This document shows positions 54,524-62,988 of a DNA stretch of 64,000 nucleotides, piece after piece (the stretch's first letter is position 1; every line of letters begins with the position of its first letter). The stretch spans positions 62,001-126,000 of the forward strand of contig NZ_SLXK01000001.1 of the NCBI RefSeq assembly GCF_004341035.1. Direction: 5' to 3'. The DNA is from Scopulibacillus darangshiensis (GTDB taxonomy: Bacteria > Bacillota > Bacilli > Bacillales > Sporolactobacillaceae). The position numbers and the translations under genes were made by a program. Below the pieces are notes generated by a model that made no database searches, was not told the DNA's origin, and was given only the letters and a program-made list of their open reading frames with translations.

Positions 54524-55285
54524 ATGAGCGAAGGAAAAAAAGTTCGTTTCATCATAACAAGACAAGATGGTCCGAATGCTGCCCCTTACGAGGAAACATT
54601 TGAAGTTCCATATAGACAAAATATGAATGTTATTTCAGCCTTAATGGAAATCCGCCGAACTCCCGTCAATGTTAAGGGCGAGGAAACGGCACCTCCTCAA
54701 TGGGAAATGAACTGTCTCGAAGAAGTTTGTGGAGCATGTTCAATGATTATCAACGGTAAACCGCGTCAGGCTTGTACAGCATTAGTTGACAAACTTGAAC
54801 AGCCTGTCCGCCTTGAGCCTATGAAGACATTCCCTGTTGTCAGGGACTTAGCAGTTGACCGCAGCAGAATGTTCGATGCTCTCAAAAAAGTAAAGGCTTG
54901 GATTCCGATTGATGGAACGTATGACTTGGGACCTGGTCCCCGTATGGCTGAAACAAGCCGTCAATGGGCTTACGAGCTGTCAAAATGTATGACCTGCGGA
55001 GTATGTCTTGAAGCATGCCCAAATGTTAACAGCAAATCTGACTTTATGGGTCCTGCACCATTGTCACAAGTTCGTTTGTTCAATGCCCATCCTACAGGTA
55101 AAATGAACAAAAAAGAACGTTTGCATGGGATTATGGGTGATGGCGGTCTTGCAGCCTGCGGGAATTCGCAAAACTGTGTGCAATCTTGTCCTAAAGGCAT
55201 TCCGCTGACAACATCAATTGCTGCACTTAATAGAGATTCTGCATTGCAATCATTCCGTGATTTCTTCGGCAGCGACCATCAATAA
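54524..55285 (+). CDS. sdhB: Succinate dehydrogenase iron-sulfur subunit
   Basis: 253 residues. [2Fe-2S] domain with CLEEVCGACSMIINGKPRQAC, then CMTCGVCLEACP and CGNSQNCVQSCPKGIP for the [4Fe-4S] and [3Fe-4S] clusters. Moves electrons from SdhA FAD to SdhC haem. Starts 13 bp after sdhA; a strong terminator ends the operon. Confidence 0.97.
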   Translation: MSEGKKVRFIITRQDGPNAAPYEETFEVPYRQNMNVISALMEIRRTPVNVKGEETAPPQWEMNCLEEVCGACSMIINGKPRQACTALVDKLEQPVRLEPMKTFPVVRDLAVDRSRMFDALKKVKAWIPIDGTYDLGPGPRMAETSRQWAYELSKCMTCGVCLEACPNVNSKSDFMGPAPLSQVRLFNAHPTGKMNKKERLHGIMGDGGLAACGNSQNCVQSCPKGIPLTTSIAALNRDSALQSFRDFFGSDHQ

Positions 55286-55290
55286 TTATT

Positions 55291-55316
55291 AAAAACCTCC
55301 CAAATGGGAGGTTTTT
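55291..55316. terminator. Terminator of sdhCAB
   Basis: AAAAACCTCCC (55291-55301) / GGGAGGTTTTT (55306-55316), loop AAAT. Perfect 11-bp stem with T-run on both strands. Confidence 0.95.
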
Positions 55317-55380
55317 AATTTGTCATTAACATAGAATATAAAGTTACCCGCATTCCGCGCTGTTTTTGCGAAGTCATGTC

Positions 55381-55408
55381 ACAGTCAGTCATTTTAAATC
55401 ATATGATA
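55381..55408 (+). promoter_or_regulatory. Candidate sigma-K promoter of gerE
   Basis: AC (55381-55382), 17 bp, CATATGATA (55400-55408), fitting the sigma-K form AC..CATANNNTA. gerE is transcribed by sigma-K in B. subtilis, so the site makes sense. Confidence 0.6.
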
Positions 55409-55464
55409 TCATGACTAAATACCTTCCCCATCAGCTCTTTGATTCGAGCAAGGAGGGGGAATTG

Positions 55465-55689
55465 TTGAAGGAGAATTACCATCGTCCAAAGCCTTTATTG
55501 ACAAAAAGGGAAAGAGAAGTCTTTGAACTGCTTGTTCAAGACAAAACTACAAGAGACATTGCTCAAGAATTGTTTATCAGTGAAAAAACAGTTCGAAATC
55601 ATATCTCAAACACCATGCAAAAATTGGGGGTAAAGGGACGCTCCCAAGCGGTAGTTGAGTTACTTCGGCTCGGAGAATTGGAACTTTAA
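55465..55689 (+). CDS. gerE: Late sporulation regulator GerE
   Basis: 74 residues, the exact length of B. subtilis GerE. A single LuxR-type HTH (PLLTKREREVFELLVQDKTT, EKTVRNHISNTMQKLGVKGRSQAVVELLR). In the mother cell it activates and represses coat genes after sigma-K. The TTG at 55465 has AAGGAGGGGGA; the frame runs upstream through the promoter region, so longer starts are unlikely. Confidence 0.95.
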   Translation: MKENYHRPKPLLTKREREVFELLVQDKTTRDIAQELFISEKTVRNHISNTMQKLGVKGRSQAVVELLRLGELEL

Positions 55690-55775
55690 TGCAAACTTCG
55701 CCGATTGGCTTACCTTAAAGGTGAAGCCATGACTTTATACCAATAAGGAAGCTGCAAATATTTCAAAAGTATCAA

Positions 55776-55836
55776 ACCGGCTTCGCTAATGAAGCCGGTA
55801 TGTTTTTTATGTTATACTTTAAGAATATTTAAGTTC
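55776..55836 (+). terminator. Terminator followed by a 24-bp dispersed element
   Basis: ACCGGCTTC/GAAGCCGGT (55776-55784/55791-55799) with TTTTTT. Bases 55813-55836 directly after are the exact reverse complement of 30760-30783. The 55691-55760 stretch looks like a decayed copy of the 14906 family (CTTCGCCGATTGGC, GGTGAAGCC). Confidence 0.85.
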
Positions 55837-55914
55837 ACTATTTAAGATCACTACATAAATGATAAGTTGCCGATACTTAAAGTGGTGCATTTGTCCTGCC
55901 AAGGAGGTTAAACA

Positions 55915-56367
55915 GTGGCCGAAACGAAAACGGTGAAACCAACTTCAATTACAATCATTGAAAAAAGATTACGATATATTGCAGCTGTTATTAAAGAAAA
56001 AGGCAGGGAAGCCTTGAAGGAATACGATTTGTCGCCGCCGCAGTTTGTTGCATTGCAATGGATCTCAGACCAAGAAGGTATGACGATTGGAGAATTATCA
56101 ACTCGGATGTACCTTGCTTTCAGTACAACAACTGACCTTATCGATCGGATGGAGAAGAAGGAGCTTGTCAAACGGACTAGGGATGAACAGGATAAGCGGG
56201 TTGTGCGGATTCACCTGTTACCTCAAGGGGAAAAACTTATTGAAACAGTGATAAAAAAACGTCAAACTTATCTTGCAGACAAGCTTAGTTTTCTTACGGA
56301 TGATCAACTGTGGTCATTGCGTGAGAATCTTGACGAAATATATAAACACATACAACATGAATTCTAA
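55915..56367 (+). CDS. ysmB: MarR family transcriptional regulator (YsmB)
   Basis: 150 residues, winged HTH of MarR type ([50 protein letters not shown]). Target genes unknown. The GTG at 55915 has AAGGAGG eight bases upstream. It lies 20 bp before racE, probably co-transcribed, as in B. subtilis. Confidence 0.88.
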   Translation: MAETKTVKPTSITIIEKRLRYIAAVIKEKGREALKEYDLSPPQFVALQWISDQEGMTIGELSTRMYLAFSTTTDLIDRMEKKELVKRTRDEQDKRVVRIHLLPQGEKLIETVIKKRQTYLADKLSFLTDDQLWSLRENLDEIYKHIQHEF

Positions 56368-56387
56368 TAAAAAATGGGGCGTTTTAT

Positions 56388-57206
56388 TTGAATCAGCCAA
56401 TCGGTGTTATAGATTCTGGTGTTGGTGGATTAACAGTGGCGAGGGAGATCATCAGGCAGCTGCCTTATGAAGAAATTGTATATTTAGGGGATAATTCGAG
56501 GTGTCCCTACGGGCCGCGGCCAATTGAACAGGTTCGATCATTCACATGGGAAATGACAGACTTTTTGCTTGAAGAAAAAAATATAAAAATGCTCGTTATC
56601 GCATGTAATACCGCGACGGCTGCTGTATATGAAGAAATTAAGCGGAGCTTGCCGATTCCTGTCATTGGGGTTGTTCATCCCGGTGCGAGATCCGCGATAA
56701 AAGTAACAAAAACGGGGCATATTGGTGTCATCGGTACAATCGGAACAATCCAAAGCGAGGCGTATAACGAGGCTTTGCTGTCCATTGACGGGAATGTCCG
56801 GATTACGGGGCTTAGCTGCCCGCCGTTTGTTCCATTAGTGGAGTCCGGCGAACTGGATTCGGCAAAAACGGAGCGGATTATATCGGAAACGCTGTGTTCT
56901 CTGAAGGACGATGTCAAAATCGATACGCTTATTTTGGGTTGTACACATTATCCTTTATTAAGGCCTGCCATCCAAAAAGTACTAGGCAATAAGATAGAAC
57001 TTATAGACTCCGGAGAAGAAACAGCACGTGAGGTTAGTACGATTTTGTACCATAAGGGCATTGCAAGGCAGTCGAACTATGTACCGCGGCATAGATTTTA
57101 TACAACAGGCTCGCCAAAAATGATGGGTGCAATGGCATCAGAATGGCTTGGCTTTCTGCCTTCAGTAACAACTGTCTCTCTTCCTTTGTCATACAAAAGA
57201 GTGTAA
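56388..57206 (+). CDS. racE: Glutamate racemase
   Basis: 272 residues, the same length as B. subtilis RacE. Makes D-glutamate for peptidoglycan. Catalytic cysteines are Cys73 ([11 protein letters not shown]) and Cys185 ([11 protein letters not shown]); N-terminal [17 protein letters not shown] is the family start. TTG start at 56388 with only a weak GGGGCG ribosome site. Also called murI in other bacteria. Confidence 0.95.
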   Translation: MNQPIGVIDSGVGGLTVAREIIRQLPYEEIVYLGDNSRCPYGPRPIEQVRSFTWEMTDFLLEEKNIKMLVIACNTATAAVYEEIKRSLPIPVIGVVHPGARSAIKVTKTGHIGVIGTIGTIQSEAYNEALLSIDGNVRITGLSCPPFVPLVESGELDSAKTERIISETLCSLKDDVKIDTLILGCTHYPLLRPAIQKVLGNKIELIDSGEETAREVSTILYHKGIARQSNYVPRHRFYTTGSPKMMGAMASEWLGFLPSVTTVSLPLSYKRV

Positions 57207-57225
57207 GTAAGGTTTTATTTTAAAG

Positions 57226-57259
57226 CCCTTCATTTTAATATTGAAGGGTAATTTTTTTT
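57226..57259 (+). terminator. Terminator after racE
   Basis: CCCTTCA (57226-57232) / TGAAGGG (57242-57248), then TAATTTTTTTT. Confidence 0.88.
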
Positions 57260-57321
57260 GGTCTATTTTACCCTGGAGCTCGTATAAATGGTAGTACAAA
57301 CCTATTGGAGGAGGAATAGCC

Positions 57322-58383
57322 ATGCGAGTTTCGGTTAAAACGGCGATGTTCGCGACAATGCTTGTCGTCCCGCTCGTGCTGTCGGGGTGCGGATTTGATA
57401 AAGGGAGCAGTGGGTCGGTTAAACCAGGGCCGGATAAAAAAGTTGACTATGTCAAAGGGGACAAATCGAAAAAGGCAGATGAACAGGATAAAAAAGCATC
57501 AGAAGCGGATGCTAAAAAAGGGGAAAGATCAGCAACACTTTATCTTCTGGATGCGAACGGTCGAATCAGTCCCCAAGTTGTCCAGCTGCCGCAAACCAAA
57601 TCCGTTGCCAAACAATCACTTAAATACCTTATAAAAGACGGCCCGGTGAGCGATATATTACCTAATGGATTTCAAGCAGTTATTCCTTCAGGTACGACGA
57701 TTCACGGGGTTAATCTAGATAACGGAACCCTCGTTGCAAACTTTTCCAAGGACTTTTTAGATTATAAGGCAGATCAGGAAAAGGATATTCTTGAAGCAAT
57801 CACTTGGACTTTAACACAATTTGATAATATTAAAAGAGTGCAAATTCAAATTGATGGGAAAAATAAGAAGGTCATGCCAGTGGGCAAAACACCTATCGGC
57901 AAAGGACTGAGCCGTTCAGATGGCATTAATACCGAGCTTGGGAATGTCGTCGATGTTGCGGCAAGTGATAACATCACGGTCTACTACCTTTCTGAACATG
58001 ATGACATATCTTATTATGTCCCTGTAACAACAAGGGTTAATTCTAATAAAAATAATGTGGCGCAGGCTGTTAATGCATTGCTTAACGGACCATCGGGCAA
58101 AGGTCTATCATCACCATTCGGCACGGGTGTTGCCCTCAAGGACGATCCGGTTGTCAAAGACGGTGTTGTTACCCTTAACTTCAACAAAGCACTTCTGACA
58201 AATGAAAAAGATAAAACAATCAGCAGTGAAGCCATCAATTGTTTAGCACTGACTTTAACTGGACAAAATAATATTAAAAAAGTTGCAATAGAAGTTGATG
58301 GATCAACAAAAGTCATGAAAGAAACAGGAGAACCGTTAACTGAACCGGTATCCCGCCCAACTGTAAATAAAACAGGTGTATAG
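57322..58383 (+). CDS. gerM: Germination/sporulation lipoprotein GerM
   Basis: 353 residues. A lipoprotein signal peptide with LSGC and Cys23 as the lipidated residue, a charged Lys/Asp linker (~30-70), then two GerMN domains (~75-195 and ~215-340) that share ILPNGFQAVIPSGTTIHGV and LLNGPSGKGLSSPFGTGV-type motifs. In B. subtilis GerM localises SpoIIQ during engulfment and affects germination. GGAGGAGG precedes the ATG. Confidence 0.93.
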   Translation: MRVSVKTAMFATMLVVPLVLSGCGFDKGSSGSVKPGPDKKVDYVKGDKSKKADEQDKKASEADAKKGERSATLYLLDANGRISPQVVQLPQTKSVAKQSLKYLIKDGPVSDILPNGFQAVIPSGTTIHGVNLDNGTLVANFSKDFLDYKADQEKDILEAITWTLTQFDNIKRVQIQIDGKNKKVMPVGKTPIGKGLSRSDGINTELGNVVDVAASDNITVYYLSEHDDISYYVPVTTRVNSNKNNVAQAVNALLNGPSGKGLSSPFGTGVALKDDPVVKDGVVTLNFNKALLTNEKDKTISSEAINCLALTLTGQNNIKKVAIEVDGSTKVMKETGEPLTEPVSRPTVNKTGV

Positions 58384-58416
58384 GCATAAATAAGAGGAAA
58401 ATATGTTATAGTGATA

Positions 58417-58436
58417 GGGGTGGCGTCTGCCGCCCC
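58417..58436 (+). other. Hairpin between gerM and rph
   Basis: GGGGTGGC/GCCGCCCC around GTCT, eight pairs with one G-T; the following TTTACCCTTT is a poor T-tract. Perhaps a weak terminator. Confidence 0.5.
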
Positions 58437-58473
58437 TTTACCCTTTACAGTAGACCATGCAAGGAGGATTTAT

Positions 58474-59223
58474 ATGAGAAAAGACGGAAGAGACAATAAC
58501 CAATTAAGAAGCATACATATTGAGCCAAATTTCACAATACACCCCGAGGGATCGGTTCTTATATCAGTTGGCAATACGAAAGTGATTTGCAGTGCAACAA
58601 TAGAAGACAGAGTACCCCCATTTATGAGAGGACAAGGAAAAGGATGGATAACAGCTGAATATGCCATGCTCCCAAGGGCAACCCCGCAGCGAAACATTAG
58701 GGAATCAAGTAAAGGAAAGATTGGCGGCAGGACTATGGAAATACAGCGCTTGATCGGAAGAGCCCTTCGTTCGGTTGTAGATTTGGATAAAATCGGTGAA
58801 AGGACACTATGGATTGACTGTGATGTCATTCAGGCCGACGGCGGTACTCGCACAGCATCCATTACGGGTGCTTATGTCGCAATGGTCATGGCCTTTCAAA
58901 AGGCATTGGAGGCAAAAATGATCAATACCATGCCGGTCACAACTTATCTCGCTGCAACATCTGTGGGTGTTCATCCTGAACGTGGTCCGATCTTGGATCT
59001 TTGCTATGAGGAAGATTCAAGCGCTGATGTTGATATGAATATTGTGATGACGGGAAAAGGTGAATTTGTGGAAATACAGGGGACTGGAGAGGAAGCTACT
59101 TTTACTGAGGAGCAACTGGCCTCACTTATAACCCTGGCCAAAAAGGGGATCAATGAACTGATTGGTTACCAAAAGGAAATTATCGGAAGCGGCATCGCCG
59201 GTCAAATCAGTGAATCGGAGTGA
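58474..59223 (+). CDS. rph: Ribonuclease PH
   Basis: 249 residues. Phosphorolytic 3'-5' trimming of tRNA precursors. Family features: [69 protein letters not shown] and [18 protein letters not shown] 58474 has AAGGAGG; the upstream open frame includes a hairpin and is not coding. The stop overlaps the GTG of the next frame, and rdgB starts five bases later. Confidence 0.96.
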   Translation: MRKDGRDNNQLRSIHIEPNFTIHPEGSVLISVGNTKVICSATIEDRVPPFMRGQGKGWITAEYAMLPRATPQRNIRESSKGKIGGRTMEIQRLIGRALRSVVDLDKIGERTLWIDCDVIQADGGTRTASITGAYVAMVMAFQKALEAKMINTMPVTTYLAATSVGVHPERGPILDLCYEEDSSADVDMNIVMTGKGEFVEIQGTGEEATFTEEQLASLITLAKKGINELIGYQKEIIGSGIAGQISESE

Positions 59224-59228
59224 ATCAT

Positions 59229-59831
59229 ATGCAGAAAATCATGATTGCCTCTAACAACGCGGGAAAAGTCAAAGAGTTTAAAGCTATGCTATCGTCATTC
59301 GGAGCTGAAGTATACTCACTTCAAAATTTGCCCGAAGCTATTGATGTAGAGGAAACAGGAGACACTTTTTACGAAAATGCCAGGCTAAAAGCTGAGGTTA
59401 TTTGCAAAAAAACGAATATGATAACCATAGCCGATGATTCCGGGTTAGTCATTGATGCTCTGGACGGCCGGCCGGGGGTATACTCGGCCCGATACGCCGG
59501 TCCCGAAAAAGATGACAAGGCTAACCTTCTTAAGGTTCTAAAAGAATTAGAATCTGTAGCAGAAGCGGAACGATCGGCAAAATTTGTTTGTGTTCTTGCC
59601 GTTTCCGTCCCGGGTAAAGAAACGAAGTTTGCTGAAGGAGAATGTGTTGGCTTTATTCAAGACAAGCCTTATGGTGATAATGGCTTTGGTTACGATCCAA
59701 TTTTTTATTTCCCAGGGGCTGACACCACTCTTGCCGGGATGTCTCAGGAAGAAAAAAATAAGATCAGCCACAGGGCAAATGCATTAAAAGAATTGCAAAG
59801 ACATTGGCGCGATTGGGTAGGCGACAATTAA
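59229..59831 (+). CDS. dITP/XTP pyrophosphatase (Ham1/RdgB)
   Basis: 200 residues. Removes non-canonical purine NTPs. N-terminal IASNNAGKVKEFKAML, the metal site EETGDTFYENARLKAE and IADDSGLVIDAL, and FGYDPIFYFPG. ATG 59229 follows GGAGTG by six bases. ysnA of B. subtilis, in the order rph-ysnA-ysnB as there. The stop shares a base with the next start (TAATG). Confidence 0.95.
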   Translation: MQKIMIASNNAGKVKEFKAMLSSFGAEVYSLQNLPEAIDVEETGDTFYENARLKAEVICKKTNMITIADDSGLVIDALDGRPGVYSARYAGPEKDDKANLLKVLKELESVAEAERSAKFVCVLAVSVPGKETKFAEGECVGFIQDKPYGDNGFGYDPIFYFPGADTTLAGMSQEEKNKISHRANALKELQRHWRDWVGDN

Positions 59832-60355
59832 TGAAGGTATTGATAACGAGCGACAGCCACGGACTTACGGATGAGCTTTTGATGCTTGTGAAAAGACATG
59901 GCCATGAAACTGACGCTTTGATTCATTGCGGCGATTCCGAGCTTCCGGCCGATGCTGAGGAAATGAAACCTTTCTTTGCAGTCAATGGGAATTGTGATTT
60001 TAGCGGCGGGTATCCAAATGATTTTGTAAAAGAAATCGGGCCAGTGACATTTTTGGTGACTCACGGCCATTTATACAATGTAAAAATGACAGTTATGAAC
60101 TTGATGTATAAAGCTGAAGAAGTCGGAGCCAATATTGTTTGCTTTGGTCATAGCCATATAGCTGGTTCTTTTAAAGAAGATAATCGGATTTTCATCAATC
60201 CAGGGAGTCTGCGCCTGCCTAGAAATAGTGTTGAAAAGACCTACGTGATCTGTGAGATAGCGGGGCAAAAAGTCGCGGTCATTTATTATAATGATAAGGG
60301 AAAGCGCGTCGATGCATTATGTAAATCTTACAACCTTGAAATCAAAAAATCTTGA
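59831..60355 (+). CDS. ysnB: YfcE/MJ0936-type metallophosphoesterase (YsnB)
   Basis: 174 residues. Calcineurin-like phosphoesterase with DSHG, HCGDSE, NGNCD, THGH and GHSH metal motifs. Substrate unknown; relatives cleave cyclic or phosphodiester bonds. The ATG at 59831 overlaps the stop of the preceding gene by one base, so translation is coupled. Last gene of the rph operon before the tRNAs. Confidence 0.92.
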   Translation: MKVLITSDSHGLTDELLMLVKRHGHETDALIHCGDSELPADAEEMKPFFAVNGNCDFSGGYPNDFVKEIGPVTFLVTHGHLYNVKMTVMNLMYKAEEVGANIVCFGHSHIAGSFKEDNRIFINPGSLRLPRNSVEKTYVICEIAGQKVAVIYYNDKGKRVDALCKSYNLEIKKS

Positions 60356-60364
60356 ATTAATGTA

Positions 60365-60393
60365 TTGACAGTTTTCCATTTATCATTTATATT
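60365..60393 (+). promoter_or_regulatory. tRNA operon promoter
   Basis: TTGACA (60365-60370), 17 bp, TATATT (60388-60393), 45 bp before tRNA-Gly. Confidence 0.75.
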
Positions 60394-60438
60394 AGATATT
60401 GTCGTTACAAACGATGAAGACACATTTTCCAAAAAGGT

Positions 60439-60512
60439 GCGGGTGTAGTTTAGTGGTAAAACAAGAGCCTTCCAAGCTCTGGTCGTGGGTTCGATTCCCA
60501 TCACCCGCTCCA
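60439..60512 (+). tRNA. tRNA-Gly (TCC)
   Basis: Acceptor GCGGGTG/CACCCGC, anticodon stem AGAGC/GCTCT with loop CTTCCAA giving anticodon TCC, T-arm GGGTTCGATTCCC, encoded CCA at the 3' end. Confidence 0.96.
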
Positions 60513-60518
60513 TCTATT

Positions 60519-60595
60519 GTCCCAGTAGCTCAGCTGGATAGAGCAACAGCCTTCTAAGCTGTGGGTCGGGGGTTCGAATCCCTCCTGGGACGCCA
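60519..60595 (+). tRNA. tRNA-Arg (TCT)
   Basis: Acceptor GTCCCAG/CTGGGAC, anticodon stem ACAGC/GCTGT with loop CTTCTAA giving anticodon TCT, T-arm GGGGGTTCGAATCCCTC, encoded CCA. Its 3' part is the likely attachment site for the element that follows. Confidence 0.96.
60569..60595 (+). other. Probable attachment site in the 3' end of tRNA-Arg
   Basis: A tyrosine integrase gene starts on the far side and points toward this tRNA, 135 bp away, the usual layout for integration at a tRNA 3' end that leaves the tRNA whole. The matching att copy at the other end of the element lies outside the window, so the core cannot be delimited. Confidence 0.5.
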
Positions 60596-60607
60596 TTACA
60601 TTAAATT

Positions 60608-60700
60608 AGAAGACGTTTGAATAAAGTTAAAATACTCATGAATGTTGATTTAAAGGCATTCATGAGTATTTTTAATAAAATAAGAACACGTTTGAAAAAG
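60608..60700. repeat. Imperfect direct repeats between att and int
   Basis: AGAAGACGTTTGAATAAAG (60608-60626) and AGAACACGTTTGAAAAAG (60683-60700) share AGAA-ACGTTTGAA-AAG. They flank a terminator hairpin. Their place fits arm-type integrase binding sites, which is inference. Confidence 0.5.
60629..60673. terminator. Terminator between tRNA-Arg and int
   Basis: AAAATACTCATGAATG (60629-60644) / CATTCATGAGTATTTT (60657-60672), 16 perfect pairs with A/T tracts on both sides; can serve the tRNAs and the convergent int gene. Confidence 0.9.
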
Positions 60701-60730
60701 ATATAAAATAGGAACCGTTTTACACATTTT

Positions 60731-61843
60731 TTACACAACCATGTTCTCAAATACATCTGCTGTTTTTTCTTCATCTTGTTCACGAAGTTCTTTAACGATA
60801 TGAGTGTATGTGTTCATTGTGGTTTCAATGTCGGCATGTCCCAAACGTTCTGATACGTAGTATAGTGATACCTGCTGGTATAGTAACACGCTTGCGTGGG
60901 TATGTCTTAAACCGTGTACACTAATTTGTCGTTCGATTTCTAATTCTTTCAATAGGTTTTTTAATAATTTATTGGATCCTGTGTTGCTGATGACATTATA
61001 TTTGGAACTAGGGCTGAAAAACACAAGCCTGTGAATGTTATCTGGGGTTAATTCAAATAATCTTTTAAAGGCTTGCATCGTTTTATGATCCATTTTAATT
61101 TTACGAACAGACTGGTCGTTTTTAGTCGGGCCAAAACCTTTGTGCATCTTTTTGGTATAACCCCATGTTTTATCAATGTTGATCTCGTTTTTATCAAAGT
61201 TAAAATCTTTTCGTGTGAGGCCCATCATTTCCGCGTAACGCATTCCAGAGGTCAAACCGAGTAAAAGTACATAATAACTCAAACCTTTCTCTAAACGCTT
61301 ATATAGCTCTTTTAACAACGTCTCGCTATCCCCAAAGTTCAAATGCTTTTCTTCTGGACGTTTTTCTTTATTATCACCGGAGATAATCGCCCCCCTTGTA
61401 AAATCCACACGAATTACCCCTTCGTCAACCGCGTCCCTCACACAAGCCCTTATATGGGTGTTCAGCTTGCGTGTCGTTGACTTAGCATGTTTCTTAGCAT
61501 ATTCGTTTAAAAACTCCTGATAGGAGCGTTTATTGATCTCCTGGATAGGTTTATTGCCGAAGTATTCCCGAATGGATTGAAGCGTATCGTTGTAGCGTGC
61601 CCGTGTATTATCTCCAATGCCTGATTTATAAACTTTAACCCACGACTCAAAGTAATCATCAAAGGGTTCGAATTTTAGCTGTGGAACTACACCTTTACGC
61701 AATTCAGCTTCTATTTCAGCAGCGGCCACTTCGGCTTCTTTTTTTGTTTTAAACCCACCCTTTCGGATGGGCTTTGGTTTGTGACTGATTGTATATTGCC
61801 AAGATGGTTTTTTCTTCGTCCCTCGGTTTGTATAGCTTGCCAT
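60731..61843 (-). CDS. Phage-type tyrosine integrase
   Basis: 370 residues. An N-terminal arm-binding AP2-like domain (1-50; SWQYTISHKPKPIRKGGFKT), a core-binding SAM-like domain (~60-150), and the catalytic domain with Arg202 (TSGMRYAE), His310-x-x-Arg313 (HGLRHTH), His336 (LGHADI) and nucleophile Tyr346 (MNTYTHIV). Complete by these residues. The ATG at 61843 has AAGGGGGAA. Close to the Firmicute temperate-phage/ICE integrases that use tRNA genes. Confidence 0.95.
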   Translation of the reverse strand: MASYTNRGTKKKPSWQYTISHKPKPIRKGGFKTKKEAEVAAAEIEAELRKGVVPQLKFEPFDDYFESWVKVYKSGIGDNTRARYNDTLQSIREYFGNKPIQEINKRSYQEFLNEYAKKHAKSTTRKLNTHIRACVRDAVDEGVIRVDFTRGAIISGDNKEKRPEEKHLNFGDSETLLKELYKRLEKGLSYYVLLLGLTSGMRYAEMMGLTRKDFNFDKNEINIDKTWGYTKKMHKGFGPTKNDQSVRKIKMDHKTMQAFKRLFELTPDNIHRLVFFSPSSKYNVISNTGSNKLLKNLLKELEIERQISVHGLRHTHASVLLYQQVSLYYVSERLGHADIETTMNTYTHIVKELREQDEEKTADVFENMVV

Positions 61844-61858
61844 GATATTTCCCCCTTA

Positions 61859-62563
61859 CTAATTTAAAACAACAGAATACCAAACGACTTTTGCGTAGAT
61901 CTTAAGATCGTTTGCAGTGTCATAAGGAACAACTATATCTCTAAATTTCTTGTTTGTTGATTCAGGGCTAAATACAAGGACCTTGTCCTCTTCATCTCTT
62001 CTTACTCGTTTCATGCTGTATTCTCTGTCATGACTAAAAATAACAATGTCATCATCTTTCATTTCTAAGTAGCTAATAGGTTTGGCAACAACAAATGATC
62101 CATCTGGAACAACTTTATTCATGCTTTCACCGTTAACTTTCATGGCAAACAAACTTGTGCTGTTTTGATGCTTACCCAGTAGCTCTTTTTGTATGGTCAA
62201 GTGCTCCACATTATCCTTAGTGATACCTTCCACTGTGGCAAGTGCACCAGCTGCAATTGACCCGTAAAGAGGGATAGAACTTTTATCTTGAATTTCGCTT
62301 TCAAGTGTTTCAAGAACATGATTAGAAAACCTTGGATCGAGCACCTCTTTTGAGACCCCTAACGCATCTGCTATCTTTTGACTATTTCCTGGATTAGGAG
62401 TCGATGTACCTTTGAAATAACCATTCAATGTAGTCTTTTTAATCCCTGTTTTTTCTGCTAGGTCTGCTTGTGTCATTTTTTGAGATTCTGTTAGGGTTGT
62501 TAGATTGTTAGAAATGGTTTCTCTAATTTTTTTATCTATACTTGTTTGAGCTGGTCTAGGCAT
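61859..62563 (-). CDS. LexA-type phage repressor (XRE HTH + peptidase S24)
   Basis: 234 residues. HTH at ~20-72 (MTQADLAEKTGIKKTTLNGYF), then an S24 self-cleavage domain with the cleavage bond Ala105-Gly106 (SIAAGALA), Ser147 (NGESMN) and Lys185 (YSMKRV). It should keep the element silent and be cleaved in the RecA-driven SOS response. AAGGAAGGAAG lies upstream of the ATG. It sits 15 bp before int on the same strand and next to the operators. Confidence 0.94.
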   Translation of the reverse strand: MPRPAQTSIDKKIRETISNNLTTLTESQKMTQADLAEKTGIKKTTLNGYFKGTSTPNPGNSQKIADALGVSKEVLDPRFSNHVLETLESEIQDKSSIPLYGSIAAGALATVEGITKDNVEHLTIQKELLGKHQNSTSLFAMKVNGESMNKVVPDGSFVVAKPISYLEMKDDDIVIFSHDREYSMKRVRRDEEDKVLVFSPESTNKKFRDIVVPYDTANDLKIYAKVVWYSVVLN

Positions 62564-62599
62564 AATTTACGACTTCCTTCCTTATTATCTACTTTCTAT

Positions 62600-62699
62600 A
62601 TTATATCGAATAAATTCGTATTTGCAATAGTATTTTAGTAGATTTATTAATATTAGTACGAATTTATTCGTTGACAGTACGATTTAATTCGTATAATAT
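62600..62699. promoter_or_regulatory. Divergent early promoters with three CGAATTTATTCG-type operators
   Basis: Operators: CGAATAAATTCG (62607-62618), CGAATTTATTCG (62659-62670), CGATTTAATTCG (62680-62691). The leftward promoter is TTGCAA (62622-62627) and TATAAT (62600-62605, minus strand, 16 bp) with the first operator in its spacer. The rightward promoter has TTGACA at 62671-62676 between the other two, with TATAAT at 62692-62697 (15 bp) or TAATAT at 62694-62699 (17 bp). The layout is that of a lysis-lysogeny switch. Confidence 0.82.
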
Positions 62700-62730
62700 G
62701 AAGTTAAGCCAAGAAAGGAGGAAAACAAAA

Positions 62731-62967
62731 ATGTTGCAGATTACATTAGGAGCAGCAAGACATAACGCTGGGTATACACTTAAAGAAGCAGCTTGTTTAT
62801 TCGGTATTCACCCTCAAACACTATCATCTTATGAGAAAGATTCATCGAAAGTTTCTTTTGAGTTTATTGAAGACATACCTAGAGTTTATCATATGCCAAA
62901 GTCTGCTATTTTTTTTGGCAATGAGTACGAGTTTATTCGTACAATACGAAACAAGCAAGTTGTATAA
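62731..62967 (+). CDS. Small HTH protein, Cro-like
   Basis: 78 residues with a helix-turn-helix pattern at ~13-36 (GYTLKEAACLFGIHPQTLSSYEKDSS). First gene rightward from the operator region, so a Cro-like or early regulator is likely. ATG 62731 has AAAGGAGG; the frame upstream is promoter DNA. Its 3' end contains another operator-like palindrome (62928-62939). Confidence 0.8.
   Translation: MLQITLGAARHNAGYTLKEAACLFGIHPQTLSSYEKDSSKVSFEFIEDIPRVYHMPKSAIFFGNEYEFIRTIRNKQVV
62928..62939. promoter_or_regulatory. Fourth operator-like palindrome inside the Cro-like gene
   Basis: CGAGTTTATTCG, one base off CGAATTTATTCG, within GTACGA/TCGTAC outer arms. It lies ~240 bp from the rightward promoter, inside coding sequence. 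Confidence 0.5.
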
Positions 62968-62988
62968 AAGAAAGGGGCTTGAAATAAA

